Origin: Parerythrobacter jejuensis
Lineage (GTDB): Bacteria; Pseudomonadota; Alphaproteobacteria; Sphingomonadales; Sphingomonadaceae
NCBI RefSeq assembly: GCF_039536765.1
Contig: NZ_BAAAZF010000001.1
Span: 2,811,501-2,875,500, forward strand
Length of the DNA stretch: 64,000 bases
Direction of reading: 5' to 3'
This document shows positions 9,204-17,912 of the stretch, piece by piece. Every line of letters begins with the position of its first letter. Within the stretch, counting starts at the first letter, position 1. The position numbers and the translations under genes were made by a program. The notes under the pieces were generated by a model. The model was given only the letters and a program-made list of their open reading frames with translations, was not told where the DNA came from and searched no databases.

Positions 9204-9881
9204 ATGGATGCAGCAATGCGATTGTCGCCAAATATCACCCGATGGCTCCGCATTGTCGGGGTGGCGATGGGGGTGTTTGTGCTGCCGGTAGTCATCCTGC
9301 TGCCCTTTGCCAGCTGGCTGGTGGATCGGGCTGGCGAGTTGGGTGACCTCTCCCCAAGCTTGGCATTTCTGACAGTGATCGGATTGCTCTTGCTGGATGC
9401 AGTCGCGATCATTCCGCATGGTTTGGTCGGCGCGCTAGCGGCAACTGCCATGCCTTGGACCGCCGCATGGATCGCAACCTGGCTGGGCCAGATGGGTGCA
9501 GCCATGATCATGTACGGGCTGGGTCGCTATGCCGGACGCCCGTTGGCGGGCCGGATTATCGGCAAGAGCGACATGGAGGCGGCCGAAACCCGCGCCGGGA
9601 CAGTCTCTGCCCTCCTGCTGTTCGGCACCCGGCCCGTACCCGTTGTCGGCGAGGTGATCCTGATAGCTGCCGGCATCGCCCATTATCCCTTCAGGCGTTT
9701 CCTCATGGCGGTCGGGGCCGCCAATGCTGTGTTGGCGCTTGGCTACACCGGATTGGGGCAGATGTTTGGATCGGTCGATACGTCCACAATCGTGCTGGTG
9801 GCGACAGTCGGCATTCCGGCAGCAGCGGCAATCCTGTACTGTCTGGTCACGCTCTTACGTCCCGGCCGAGAGCAAGTTTGA
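9204..9881 (+). CDS. VTT (SNARE-associated/DedA-like) membrane protein
   Basis: A 225-residue membrane protein with the VTT/DedA-like core: two re-entrant loops around the GRYAGRPLAGRII stretch and the TRPVPVVGEVILIAAGI segment (about residues 137-155), where the conserved Arg and Pro resemble the F-x-R-x-x-P signature of DedA proteins. The family is linked to lipid flipping and membrane homeostasis; its role here is inferred. A second in-frame ATG at 9216 is an equally possible start. Its stop codon lies inside an FNR box that probably drives the next gene. Confidence 0.75.
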   Translation: MDAAMRLSPNITRWLRIVGVAMGVFVLPVVILLPFASWLVDRAGELGDLSPSLAFLTVIGLLLLDAVAIIPHGLVGALAATAMPWTAAWIATWLGQMGAAMIMYGLGRYAGRPLAGRIIGKSDMEAAETRAGTVSALLLFGTRPVPVVGEVILIAAGIAHYPFRRFLMAVGAANAVLALGYTGLGQMFGSVDTSTIVLVATVGIPAAAAILYCLVTLLRPGREQV

Positions 9882-9891
9882 TCTGCATCAA
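9878..9891. promoter_or_regulatory. perfect FNR/FnrL box
   Basis: TTGATCTGCATCAA is a complete palindromic TTGAT-N4-ATCAA FNR site. Its centre is 88 bases before the usp start. If it acts as a class II site at -41.5, the -10 hexamer falls on TACCCC (9914-9919) and the transcript starts near 9926, leaving a 47-base leader. A four-cysteine Fnr with the matching E-x-x-S-R recognition helix is encoded at 57.2-57.9 kb. Confidence 0.75.
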
Positions 9892-9972
9892 AGCAAATCG
9901 CGCGAGCCAGGCGTACCCCTGAGTCGATGGAGAGGCGCTCTCTTGCTTCTCCCGCTTGGAAGGAGATGGGCC

Positions 9973-10791
9973 ATGAAAGCGATTATAGTTCACGCATTTG
10001 ACGATGCAGGTTTCGAGAACCGGTTGCAGGTCTCGCTCGACTTGGCCCGGTCATTTGACGGGCACCTGACATTGGTCAACGCGATCCCGGTCGAGGCAGG
10101 CGTTCCCGGGGATTTCTACGGCGCGGCTTTCGCAGCCATGGTGCCGGTATGGCGCGAGGGTGCAGACAAGCTGCGCGAGAAAACGAAGAAGGATATGGGT
10201 AACGAGGATGTTCCCTATGACTGGATCGAAGTTGCCGGGTCAGCTTCGGCAGGGCTGCTGAGGCATTCTGCCCTCAGCGACTTGATCGTGGTCGGGCCGA
10301 ACGAGCCGCAGATCGACGGCCGCGCCCCCTCGGCCACGGTTGGCGATCTTGCCCTACATGCACGCTGCCCGGTTCTGGTGGTTCCCGATACGCAAAGCCG
10401 GATCGATGTCGAAGCGCCGGTATTGGTTGCATGGGATGGCTCTGCCGAGGCATCGCGGGCGCTGCGCAATGCGATGCCAGTGCTGCGCCGCGCGAGCAAA
10501 GTGTTCCTCGCCTGCGTGAAGGAGCATGGCGACAGCGTCGATGATTTCGATTTCCCGCCGCTGAAGGGCGCCGAATATCTCGCTCGCCACGGGATCGAGA
10601 GCGAAATTGTGGAGCTCGCCAAAGCCGATCGCAAGGTTGCTGCGGTGCTCTATGATGCCGCAGCGCGGCGCGAAGCAGGCATGATTGTCATGGGCGCCTA
10701 TGGCCACTGGCGCCTGGCAGAGCGGGTTTTTGGCGGGGTGACGCGGGCCATGCTGTCGGACGTAAAATTGCCGCTCTTCATGACCCACTAG
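9973..10791 (+). CDS. tandem-domain universal stress protein
   Basis: A 272-residue protein of two UspA-like domains. The C-terminal domain keeps the ATP-binding pattern G-x2-G-x9-G-[ST] (GAYGHWRLAERVFGGVT, near residue 240). The N-terminal domain has a related but altered GPNEPQIDGR...ATVGD segment. Usp proteins act in the cytoplasm in stress and energy-limited survival. The ATG at 9973 is preceded by AAGGAGA at good spacing, so the longer upstream frame is rejected. The perfect FNR box upstream predicts induction under low oxygen, as known for usp genes in other proteobacteria. Confidence 0.9.
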   Translation: MKAIIVHAFDDAGFENRLQVSLDLARSFDGHLTLVNAIPVEAGVPGDFYGAAFAAMVPVWREGADKLREKTKKDMGNEDVPYDWIEVAGSASAGLLRHSALSDLIVVGPNEPQIDGRAPSATVGDLALHARCPVLVVPDTQSRIDVEAPVLVAWDGSAEASRALRNAMPVLRRASKVFLACVKEHGDSVDDFDFPPLKGAEYLARHGIESEIVELAKADRKVAAVLYDAAARREAGMIVMGAYGHWRLAERVFGGVTRAMLSDVKLPLFMTH

Positions 10792-10879
10792 GGCCATGAT
10801 CTAGCGCGCTACGCCTTGCGACGGCGCCTTGAGGCTTGGGCTCGGAGAGGGGCCTTGGGGAAGCCTCGGCGTCGCCGCA

Positions 10880-12373
10880 TCAAGCCGCCGCTTGTTGGCG
10901 CCGGACGGCCTTGTCCGCATCGAGTTGGCTGCGCTCGACCCAGGTCGAATGGGTGCCGCTGCAAAGCTTGTGGGGCAAAGCGAGGCGACAGATTGGCCCT
11001 TTCGTGATGTCAGATGCGTCGAGGATCGCGCATTGCGACGTCCCGGTGTTCTCATCGATCAGGAAGGTGACAAGATAACCCTCATCCTCTGCCGATCCTC
11101 CCTTGCGCGGGATCATCGGGCTTTCGCTGGCATAGACCCCCTCTGGCAGCGCATATTCTTGCGAGGCACCAGTTTCAGTGTCGTGGCGGATATAGCCGTT
11201 GAACAGGAACCACCCGGGCCGCGTAGTGGTGGACCAGACATATCGGCTCTTCTGCCCAAGGTAGTCCGGATTGATCATCCCGAATTCGACAATCCGATCG
11301 TCCAGGCGCTCTTCTGTGGTCTCCCCGGTTTTCAGGTTGAAGCGCCACCGGTGCAGTCGGCTTTCGAAGCTATGTTCGTCAACATAGGCCATCATGTGCC
11401 CGTGCTCGCCCATGTTCTCCAGCGGTTCCGGCATCGGATTTGTCTGGTGGTACCCCTCCAGCACGACCTCGTCGCTTTCTTCCCATGCATTGGTCCAGTG
11501 CAGGACAAAGGTCGGTTCAGCTTCAAACCAACGAATGTCTTCGGGTTGGCCATGGCGGGGGATCAGAGCGAACCGAGTCGGGACACCTTCATGCATCCGT
11601 GCGGCATGGATGTCACGCTTGAGCAAGTCCTCGTCCCAGAACAGCGGCATGTCGTTGAGGATTGACCAATTGGGCGTGATCGCCATGTCATGCGGCAGAC
11701 GGGGCCCGGGCAGTGGGATCGGCACATAGTGGCTCAGTGTGCCGGTGCGATCGACCACGCCGTAATGCATGTAGGGCGCATGGGTGGAATAGTTGAAGAA
11801 CATCAACTCGCCCGTTTTCTCGTCCACCTTCGGGTGTGCCGAGATCCCATCGAGCGGCCCCCATGGTGCCTTGCCGAGATTGTCCAGCGTTTCCGGATCG
11901 AGCTGCCATGCTTCCCCGCATTGGTAGAGGGTGGCGAGCGCGGTTCCCGCGTGCACGATGATATCAGTGCTGCCGGTATCCTTGAGCCGCCCGTGCGCGC
12001 CGAAGCCGGGGCGATCAGCAGTCCCCTTCGGGTCCATCAAGCCACCCCAGAGGGAGCGCCCCATGATCTGCTCTTCCTCGAAACAATGGGTGCGGACATA
12101 GCGGTTGCGATAGCTGGCCTTGCCACCGGAAATGCTGACCTGGTGGATCATGGAATCGCCATCGAAGGGATGATGGCGGCCCAAGGGCTGGTGGACCTGG
12201 TTTTCGGTATTGCGCAGGTAAATGCCGTCAATATCGTCGGGCAGGATGCCCTCGATCACCTCCAGCTCGTCCACATCCACTTCCTCCTGCAACGGAGTCC
12301 ATGGGCCACTCAGATAGGGGTGGTTGCTCGGCTCGAGCGTGTGTTTGACCGGGGGCTGGCGGGTGATCTGCAT
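10880..12373 (-). CDS. carotenoid oxygenase (carotenoid/lignostilbene cleavage dioxygenase family)
   Basis: A 497-residue Fe(II) enzyme of the seven-bladed propeller family that cleaves C=C bonds in carotenoids, apocarotenoids or stilbenes. Four candidate iron-ligand histidines are visible in order: GISAHPKVD, PLPHDMAITPN, FVLHWTNAWEE and, near the C terminus, SGTHSTWV. The family opening is also present (LPDDIDGIYLRNTEN and HPFDGDSMIHQ). Start ATG 12373 (MQITRQPP) has GAGAGGA upstream. The next minus-strand genes upstream are a TesB thioesterase and a JmjC-like cupin, so the context does not fix the substrate. Confidence 0.9.
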   Translation of the reverse strand: MQITRQPPVKHTLEPSNHPYLSGPWTPLQEEVDVDELEVIEGILPDDIDGIYLRNTENQVHQPLGRHHPFDGDSMIHQVSISGGKASYRNRYVRTHCFEEEQIMGRSLWGGLMDPKGTADRPGFGAHGRLKDTGSTDIIVHAGTALATLYQCGEAWQLDPETLDNLGKAPWGPLDGISAHPKVDEKTGELMFFNYSTHAPYMHYGVVDRTGTLSHYVPIPLPGPRLPHDMAITPNWSILNDMPLFWDEDLLKRDIHAARMHEGVPTRFALIPRHGQPEDIRWFEAEPTFVLHWTNAWEESDEVVLEGYHQTNPMPEPLENMGEHGHMMAYVDEHSFESRLHRWRFNLKTGETTEERLDDRIVEFGMINPDYLGQKSRYVWSTTTRPGWFLFNGYIRHDTETGASQEYALPEGVYASESPMIPRKGGSAEDEGYLVTFLIDENTGTSQCAILDASDITKGPICRLALPHKLCSGTHSTWVERSQLDADKAVRRQQAAA

Positions 12374-12424
12374 CGGGTGTCCTCTCGGGGTCGAGATTAC
12401 CCGAGCGCTGCGATCACGCAAGCA

Positions 12425-13333
12425 TCACGTTGCCTTCTTCTTGCGCTTGCGCATCATGCCTTCCTGCGCGACGCTGGCGACCAGTTGACCCTTCTGGTTG
12501 AAGATGCGGCCATGGTTCATCCCGCGGCCTGAGCCGCTCCATGGGCTTTGGGTAGCGTAGAGCAGCCACTCGTCAGCCCGTGCGGGGCGGTGGAACCAGA
12601 TTGTGTGATCGAGGCTGGCGCCAACCAGTTCGCCGCGCATCCAGCTTAGGCCGTGGGGCAGGGCACTGGTGCCAAGCAACGTATAGTCGCTGGCATAGGC
12701 AATGATCGCGCGGTGCATCGCCGTATCGTCACTCAGCGGCGCGACGGTCTTGAACCACGTATGCGCGCGCGGCTCCTTCGGCTCGGAATTCATCCAGTGG
12801 AGCCGGTCGATAGTCCGCATCTCGATGGGGCGGGGGCGCAAAACCAGATTGCGTTGCTGCTCTGTCATCCGGTCGCCAGCCTTTTCCACCATCCGGCGCC
12901 GCATCTCCATGTCGGATTTCAGCTCTTCGGGGGGCTCGACATCGGGCATGATGGCGTCCTGGTGTTCCAACCCCTCTTCCGGGCGCTGGAAACTTGCCGT
13001 CAGGTTCAGGATCGGTGTGCCTTCCTGGCTGGCCACGACCCGCCGATTGGCAAAGCTGCGACCATCGAAGTCGCGAGCCGTATCGTAATCAATGGCGATC
13101 CCTTCCTGCCCGCCACGAAGGAAAAACGCATGGAGCGAATGCGCCTCCAATCCTTCCGGCGCGGTTGCCTGGGCTGCCTGAAGCGCCTGGGCAATCACTT
13201 GTCCGCCGAACACGCGGCCAATCCCGTTGGGCTGTTCGCGACCCATGAAACTGTCTTCGGCGGTCCGTTCGACGGTCAGGAGCTTGACCAGTCCGTCGAC
13301 CAGTCTTTGTGGATCAGGAGTCTTAGCATTCAT
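12425..13333 (-). CDS. tesB: acyl-CoA thioesterase II
   Basis: A 302-residue double-hotdog thioesterase hydrolysing medium- and long-chain acyl-CoA. Family segments: GRVFGGQVIAQAL and HSLHAFFLRGG in the first hotdog, and ASDYTLLGTSALPHG plus SLDHTIWFHR (with the catalytic Asp of the Asp/Gln/Thr set) in the second. The C terminus is very basic (MRKRKKKAT). Start ATG 13333 has AGGAGG six bases before it; a frame beginning 36 bases earlier lacks such a site. It lies upstream of the carotenoid oxygenase on the same strand, 51 bases away, and may share its transcript. Confidence 0.95.
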   Translation of the reverse strand: MNAKTPDPQRLVDGLVKLLTVERTAEDSFMGREQPNGIGRVFGGQVIAQALQAAQATAPEGLEAHSLHAFFLRGGQEGIAIDYDTARDFDGRSFANRRVVASQEGTPILNLTASFQRPEEGLEHQDAIMPDVEPPEELKSDMEMRRRMVEKAGDRMTEQQRNLVLRPRPIEMRTIDRLHWMNSEPKEPRAHTWFKTVAPLSDDTAMHRAIIAYASDYTLLGTSALPHGLSWMRGELVGASLDHTIWFHRPARADEWLLYATQSPWSGSGRGMNHGRIFNQKGQLVASVAQEGMMRKRKKKAT

Positions 13334-13375
13334 AGTGCGCCTCCTGCGATGCAGGCTGGCCCACGTCAACGCATG

Positions 13376-14275
13376 TCAGGAAACGAATCCGACTTTCCGC
13401 AACGCGCGATAGGCATAGGCCTTGCCGCGATTGCTGCGCGGCCAGCGGCCAGGAGCGGCGGGATCGATGCCAAGCTTGCGCAAGATCCGGTTGAGCCCGC
13501 GGGCATCGGCCTCTTCGAAGCTCCAGTCACTGCGCCAAGTGATCGACAGCGAGATAGAGCTCTCGGGCCCATTGCGAACAAAGTGAGGCGCCATCACGGG
13601 CACGAACAGCGCTTCGCCGGCAGTGATCGCAATCTCGGTTCCGCCCGTTGCGAGGTTGTCGCTCCAGACGAGTTCGCGGGCGCCCCCGGAATGGTAAGTC
13701 TCGTGCACCTCGTCCGGCGCGTATTTTGCGTCGCCAGCGGGGAATTGTGTCATCGTCTTGCCGCCCTTGATCTGGAGCAGGATGTTATGCTCCGGATCGA
13801 AATGATAGGGCGTCACGGCATCGGGGCTGGAGATAAAGATGAACCCTTGCGGGCGCAGCATTGCCCCCGTCTTGGCTTCGATCTCGTCGTGGATTTCATC
13901 GAGCAACCGTCGCAACAAAGCTTCGTAAGCCGGGACTTGCTCAATGTTCTTGAGCACGGCCCAGCTGTTGCTTGTCGCAACCTGGCGGATGGTATCTTCT
14001 ATCGAAAGGCCGGTGGTGCCCGGCTTGCCTTCGACGCCGATCGGCAGGTCGCCCCGGTTATATTCGATCGAGCGGGATGGCAGCTTCCCTGCAAGTGCGG
14101 CCAGAGCGTCTAGGGCCAGCAATTCGTGTTGGCGCAGATTATGCGTCAGCTTGTGCGGTGTTTCCGGATAGTTCTTGGCAAACTGCATCCGGGCCTCTGG
14201 CGGGAAAACATCCTGCGGCAGATCATCGACAATGTCGGGTGCGCTATCTGGTGAAGGTGTGCGGGCGAAGTCCAT
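13376..14275 (-). CDS. cupin-like (JmjC-type) protein
   Basis: A 299-residue protein with a double-stranded beta-helix core resembling JmjC/cupin_8 Fe(II)/2-oxoglutarate hydroxylases. The H-x-D pair appears in TPYHFDPEHN (about residues 173-182), and a likely third ligand histidine is in FVPVMAPHFVRNG (about 235). The N-terminal half is helical and acidic. Some members are annotated as transcription regulators without direct evidence; hydroxylase activity is inferred here. It starts three bases after the stop of the upstream acetyltransferase gene, so the two are probably co-transcribed. Confidence 0.8.
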   Translation of the reverse strand: MDFARTPSPDSAPDIVDDLPQDVFPPEARMQFAKNYPETPHKLTHNLRQHELLALDALAALAGKLPSRSIEYNRGDLPIGVEGKPGTTGLSIEDTIRQVATSNSWAVLKNIEQVPAYEALLRRLLDEIHDEIEAKTGAMLRPQGFIFISSPDAVTPYHFDPEHNILLQIKGGKTMTQFPAGDAKYAPDEVHETYHSGGARELVWSDNLATGGTEIAITAGEALFVPVMAPHFVRNGPESSISLSITWRSDWSFEEADARGLNRILRKLGIDPAAPGRWPRSNRGKAYAYRALRKVGFVS

Positions 14276-14278
14276 GGG

Positions 14279-15424
14279 TCACAGGCCTTTCGGGAATGAA
14301 CCGGTTTCAATGCGGGCGAGGGCGCGCATGGCATGGCGGCGGATCATGCCGCCCAACGCCACATTAACGCGCAGGATGGTGCGTTTTTCGCGCCAGATCC
14401 GTTCGATCATGGGATGATCGGCGGCAGCGCAGCTGTCGCACCAGGCGATATCGTCCTGATCGAGCAAAGCGAGGTTTTCTCGCTGGAGCAGGACGCCTGG
14501 GGAGAATCGGGCGTACTCTTCATCAAAGGTCGTCTTGAAGCTGTAGGCGCCCGGTGGCGTGATAAAGCTGGCAAGCATTGCAATCTGGCGTCCGTCCAGT
14601 TCAAGGGACAACCGCTCCAACCGTCCAGCGTGTGCCGCCCCGGCTAGCGCGTCAGCAAAGAAGGTGCGGGTCTGTGCTGCATCGGCGAGGGCTGTGCTTT
14701 GCTTGCCCTTCCAGCCCGCCTGTTCGAGCGCGAGATAGCTGGATATCCATTCGTCGATCCCCTCGGCATCGGACCAGCGAAGGAAGACGAGGTCACCCTG
14801 TTCGGACAGGCGCTTGTGCTGGCGGCGCAATTCCTTGCGCTTCTTGCTGCTCATCGATTGGGCGAAATAGTCCTCGGGCGAGAGGTCGGAGACGAGCAAG
14901 GCGCGTTCGTCTTCCTGCACAATCGTTGCTGGCCGGCCTTGCAAGCGCGCGACATCACGCAATGCGGTGTGAAGTTGCCCGCCTGCGGGAAGCCCTGCGA
15001 GATGTAGAAAGGGCACCAAATTGCCTGATGAGTCCGCCCATTCCAGCAGGCTGGACCAGAAGATGGTTTCGTACCCTGTCGCCACCAGCGGAGCGCCGCA
15101 GAAGGCATTGTGGTGGAGCCAGATCGAGACATGCGGGATCGCATGATCATAATAATCGCGCGAACGGGTCAGCGGCATCAGGCCCACAAGTTCATCCTGA
15201 TCGAGCAGGGTGAACAGAAGGACGCTTTCGTCGCCGTCAAACTGCTCAAGCGCGGGCTTTAGCGCCCAGCGCTCGAAAAAGGGATTGGGCTCGCAGGCAT
15301 GGCTGGCAAGTGCGTCCCACCGCTCGGGGAGCGATAGCGCCGGTGACTGGCGCCACGGATCAACCCGCACGACAGGTGCAGATACTTCCGCTTGCGCCAG
15401 AATTGCCCCGGTGTGGCGTGTCAC
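14279..15424 (-). CDS. CelD/BcsL-type GNAT acetyltransferase
   Basis: A 381-residue protein of the BioF2-like/CelD-BcsL acetyltransferase family, related to peptidoglycan FemAB enzymes. Seen: the central basic helix SSKKRKELRRQHKRLSEQG (about 190), then the acetyltransferase core with QAGWKGKQSTAL (about 235) and SFKTTFDEEYARFSPG (about 300), which are characteristic. Members acylate polysaccharide or cell-surface precursors; the substrate is unknown. Start is GTG at 15424. The next gene follows after three bases, which suggests an acetyltransferase plus hydroxylase unit. Confidence 0.82.
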   Translation of the reverse strand: MTRHTGAILAQAEVSAPVVRVDPWRQSPALSLPERWDALASHACEPNPFFERWALKPALEQFDGDESVLLFTLLDQDELVGLMPLTRSRDYYDHAIPHVSIWLHHNAFCGAPLVATGYETIFWSSLLEWADSSGNLVPFLHLAGLPAGGQLHTALRDVARLQGRPATIVQEDERALLVSDLSPEDYFAQSMSSKKRKELRRQHKRLSEQGDLVFLRWSDAEGIDEWISSYLALEQAGWKGKQSTALADAAQTRTFFADALAGAAHAGRLERLSLELDGRQIAMLASFITPPGAYSFKTTFDEEYARFSPGVLLQRENLALLDQDDIAWCDSCAAADHPMIERIWREKRTILRVNVALGGMIRRHAMRALARIETGSFPKGL

Positions 15425-15507
15425 GCGTTAACCCTCGCATTGGGCGGCCCCTTGCCGCCATGCGCCCGCTTACAGGGGAACAGCTTAGGAGCCGTTAACA
15501 ATGCGAA

Positions 15508-15539
15508 GGGGGCGCCCCCACCGCAGTGGAAGCGCCCCC
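15508..15539 (-). terminator. possible hairpin terminator of the S9 peptidase gene
   Basis: GGGGGCGC at 15508-15515 pairs with GCGCCCCC at 15532-15539, with an inner CCAC-CGCA-GTGG helix, 27 bases after the peptidase stop. The minus-strand downstream sequence has only short T runs, so it is a weak intrinsic terminator. Confidence 0.5.
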
Positions 15540-15565
15540 ATGGTAATCTTTGCCGAAGTGGCGGA

Positions 15566-17692
15566 TCAGAGTGTAAAGTTCAATTCCTCGGCCATCTTCA
15601 CAGCAGCCGCATCGAGTTGTTTGGGCCGCTTGGCATAGTCAGCGTCACTCTCGATGAAGGCAGGGTTGTACTTGTGGGCCCACGCCGTCGCCGTGCCCAG
15701 CCATTCCACACGCGTGTCGGTATAGGGCAGATTGTGAGTGTTCTTCGGCTGCTCGAGATAGACGAAGTCACGCCCTTCGACTTTACCGGCGCTCTTCAGC
15801 GAGTTTACCAATGTCCGTGCCTGCTCGTAAGGAACGCGTGCGTCGCGCACTCCGTGCACAATGGCAATTGGCGACCAGTCACCGCCACCATTCTTAGCCG
15901 GGCTGACCGTATCAAGGTCTGCCGCGCCCTTGGCGAGGTAGTTGGAACCGAACTTGCCCAGATAACCGACATCATACTGACGCATCAGTTCCAGGTCATA
16001 AACGCCCGCCCCGGCAATGGTGCAGCGCCAGCGGTTCGGGTCGCGCTGTGCTGCGCGGGCCGAGGCATAACCACCGTAGGACCAGCCCATCATGCAGGCG
16101 CGATTGGCATCGACGATACCTTCTTTGGCGAGGTGATCGATTGCGTCGTTCAGGTCATCCTGCATCCGCATTCCAAAACCATCGTCACGGCCCATCTTGA
16201 TAAATTCGGCGCCATAACCGCCCGAACCGCGATAGTTCGGCTGAACGACGACATAGCCTTGCTCTGCCATCGCCTGGTTCCAACCAAAGCCGTCATAATC
16301 GGCCGTGTCACGCGGACCGAAGGGGCCACCATGCGTAATCATCATCACCGGCAGGTTCTTTTGCCCGATCCGGTGGCGCGGCATGGTCACGATCATTTCG
16401 ATCTCGACCCCGTCCGATGCCGTGTAGCGCATGGCTTTGACCGGGTTCAGCTTGGCATCCTGCAGGCCGTTATTGGTCCAGCCGATGGTTTTGAAATCGC
16501 CATTGTCGCTGTTGTAGTAGAAGAAGCCACCCATTTGGCTGGTGTCGGCCACGCGAATGACCATCTTCTTCTGGTCTTCGCTGCTCGATACCACCCGGGC
16601 ATTACCCTTGCCGAAAGACGCGTCGAGAACCTGTTCCTGGATCGCCTTCATGAAGGGATCGAAATATTCTACCCGGCTGCGGTCTGTGCGGTACTGCACG
16701 CCGATCAGCTTGTTGTCTTCCTTGTTGCTGATCACACCATCGACGTCATAGCCGTCTACGCCGAACAGCTCTTCACCCAGTTCCATGGTTGCAAGGTTCA
16801 CCTTATAAACCTTGTTGAATCCGGTATGGTTGCTGGTGGCAATCGCCATGTCCGGCTCGTCGAGGAAAATCTCGGGATTTATGCCCTCACCGGTGAAGCT
16901 TTCGTCGACGACCTTCTGGACCGTCTTGAAATTGCCCTTTTCGCCCGGACGATAGAGCATGCGGGCTTCGCCGCTGTCCGGGTCGTAAGCCGATCCCATA
17001 CGAACATTGCCATCGCCGTCTGCAAACCAGCCGCCAACGATCAGGTTGGGGCGCTGGACGCGAGTATAGCGACCTGTTGCGACATCAACCTTGACCACTT
17101 CCGGGCGACGCTGGTCAGCGCCGCTGGAATAGCTGCGGTTGGTCCGCTGGAGCAGGAATTCGCCCTTTTCGTGATCGATGTGGAGCATCTGGCTCGCATT
17201 GCCGCCCGAATCGCGCCAGACCAGCGGTTCGGCCTTGCCGGTGTTCACGTCGAAGCCGACCAGGCGAGCCAGGTCAGCACGCTGGCCGAAGAGATTTTCC
17301 CGGCTGACCAGCTGGAAGACAATGTGATCATTGCCGACCCAAGTGTAGAAACCGACGGTACGGTCACCGGCCTCGCGGAATTCGCCCGCAGATGCGAACA
17401 CCTTCGGCCGGGCCTGGGGATTGTTGAGGTCCAGCACAGCGTACACTTCTTCGCCGTCGCGATTGACTGTCATCGCCAGACGATCGCCATTGGGCGAGAT
17501 CCGGACTTGTTGGGTGCTGGGAATAGCGCCGATCACGCCAAGATCGATCGGCTGGCCGGTAACGACGATTTCTTCGCCCGAGCCGCCGTCCTGTGCAATC
17601 GCCACACCCGTGGTAGCCGGCGCAAGGCCCATTCCCAGGACGGAAAGTGCAACAGCGCTTGCCCCGCGCAATGCGAAATTCTTGAAAGACAT
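15566..17692 (-). CDS. secreted S9 family peptidase (prolyl oligopeptidase/dipeptidyl aminopeptidase-like)
   Basis: A 708-residue exported serine peptidase. A Sec signal peptide runs to about residue 34 (hydrophobic ASAVALSVLGMGLA, cleavage likely after AIA). A beta-propeller domain follows, then the alpha/beta-hydrolase domain with nucleophile Ser in GWSYGGY (about 537), Asp in VRDARVPYEQA and His in NTHNLPY. It probably cleaves peptides in the periplasm or outside the cell. Start ATG 17692 gives a complete signal peptide and has AAGGGG five bases upstream. Terminator-like hairpins on both sides suggest a single-gene transcript. Confidence 0.92.
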   Translation of the reverse strand: MSFKNFALRGASAVALSVLGMGLAPATTGVAIAQDGGSGEEIVVTGQPIDLGVIGAIPSTQQVRISPNGDRLAMTVNRDGEEVYAVLDLNNPQARPKVFASAGEFREAGDRTVGFYTWVGNDHIVFQLVSRENLFGQRADLARLVGFDVNTGKAEPLVWRDSGGNASQMLHIDHEKGEFLLQRTNRSYSSGADQRRPEVVKVDVATGRYTRVQRPNLIVGGWFADGDGNVRMGSAYDPDSGEARMLYRPGEKGNFKTVQKVVDESFTGEGINPEIFLDEPDMAIATSNHTGFNKVYKVNLATMELGEELFGVDGYDVDGVISNKEDNKLIGVQYRTDRSRVEYFDPFMKAIQEQVLDASFGKGNARVVSSSEDQKKMVIRVADTSQMGGFFYYNSDNGDFKTIGWTNNGLQDAKLNPVKAMRYTASDGVEIEMIVTMPRHRIGQKNLPVMMITHGGPFGPRDTADYDGFGWNQAMAEQGYVVVQPNYRGSGGYGAEFIKMGRDDGFGMRMQDDLNDAIDHLAKEGIVDANRACMMGWSYGGYASARAAQRDPNRWRCTIAGAGVYDLELMRQYDVGYLGKFGSNYLAKGAADLDTVSPAKNGGGDWSPIAIVHGVRDARVPYEQARTLVNSLKSAGKVEGRDFVYLEQPKNTHNLPYTDTRVEWLGTATAWAHKYNPAFIESDADYAKRPKQLDAAAVKMAEELNFTL

Positions 17693-17843
17693 GAAAAACC
17701 CCTTGAATCCAAATGCGACCAATGGACCGGGCGAGGCTCTCCCGGTCAATGCGGCCCTTGGGCCATGTGCTCTCAGGGGGAGAATCCGAGCCAGTCCTAA
17801 CTCGTGAGGCGGAGCTTACGAAAGCTAGGCTGAACTGCAAGTG

Positions 17844-17876
17844 AAAACCCCGCCCGGATTGCTCCGGACGGGGTTT
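17844..17876 (-). terminator. intrinsic terminator of hppA
   Basis: Inverted repeat of AAAACCCCGCCCGGA and TCCGGACGGGGTTTT with a TTGC... loop (one mismatch), beginning 37 bases after the hppA stop. Read on the minus strand the stem ends in TTTTC, as expected for an intrinsic terminator. The flanking A and T runs would let it work in both directions. Confidence 0.85.
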
Positions 17877-17912
17877 TCAGGCCAACTTTCGTTGGATCAG
17901 GGCTTGCGCCGG

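Noticed and set aside
9099-9419. N-terminal extension of the MATE gene by about 107 codons
   Set aside because: The extension has no membrane or domain character and overlaps the divergent VTT gene; family N termini begin at the ATG at 9098.
15392-17800. Open frame of about 800 codons on the plus strand opposite the S9 peptidase gene
   Set aside because: The minus-strand product has a signal peptide and full catalytic triad. The opposite frame has no recognisable domain and results from GC-rich codon use.
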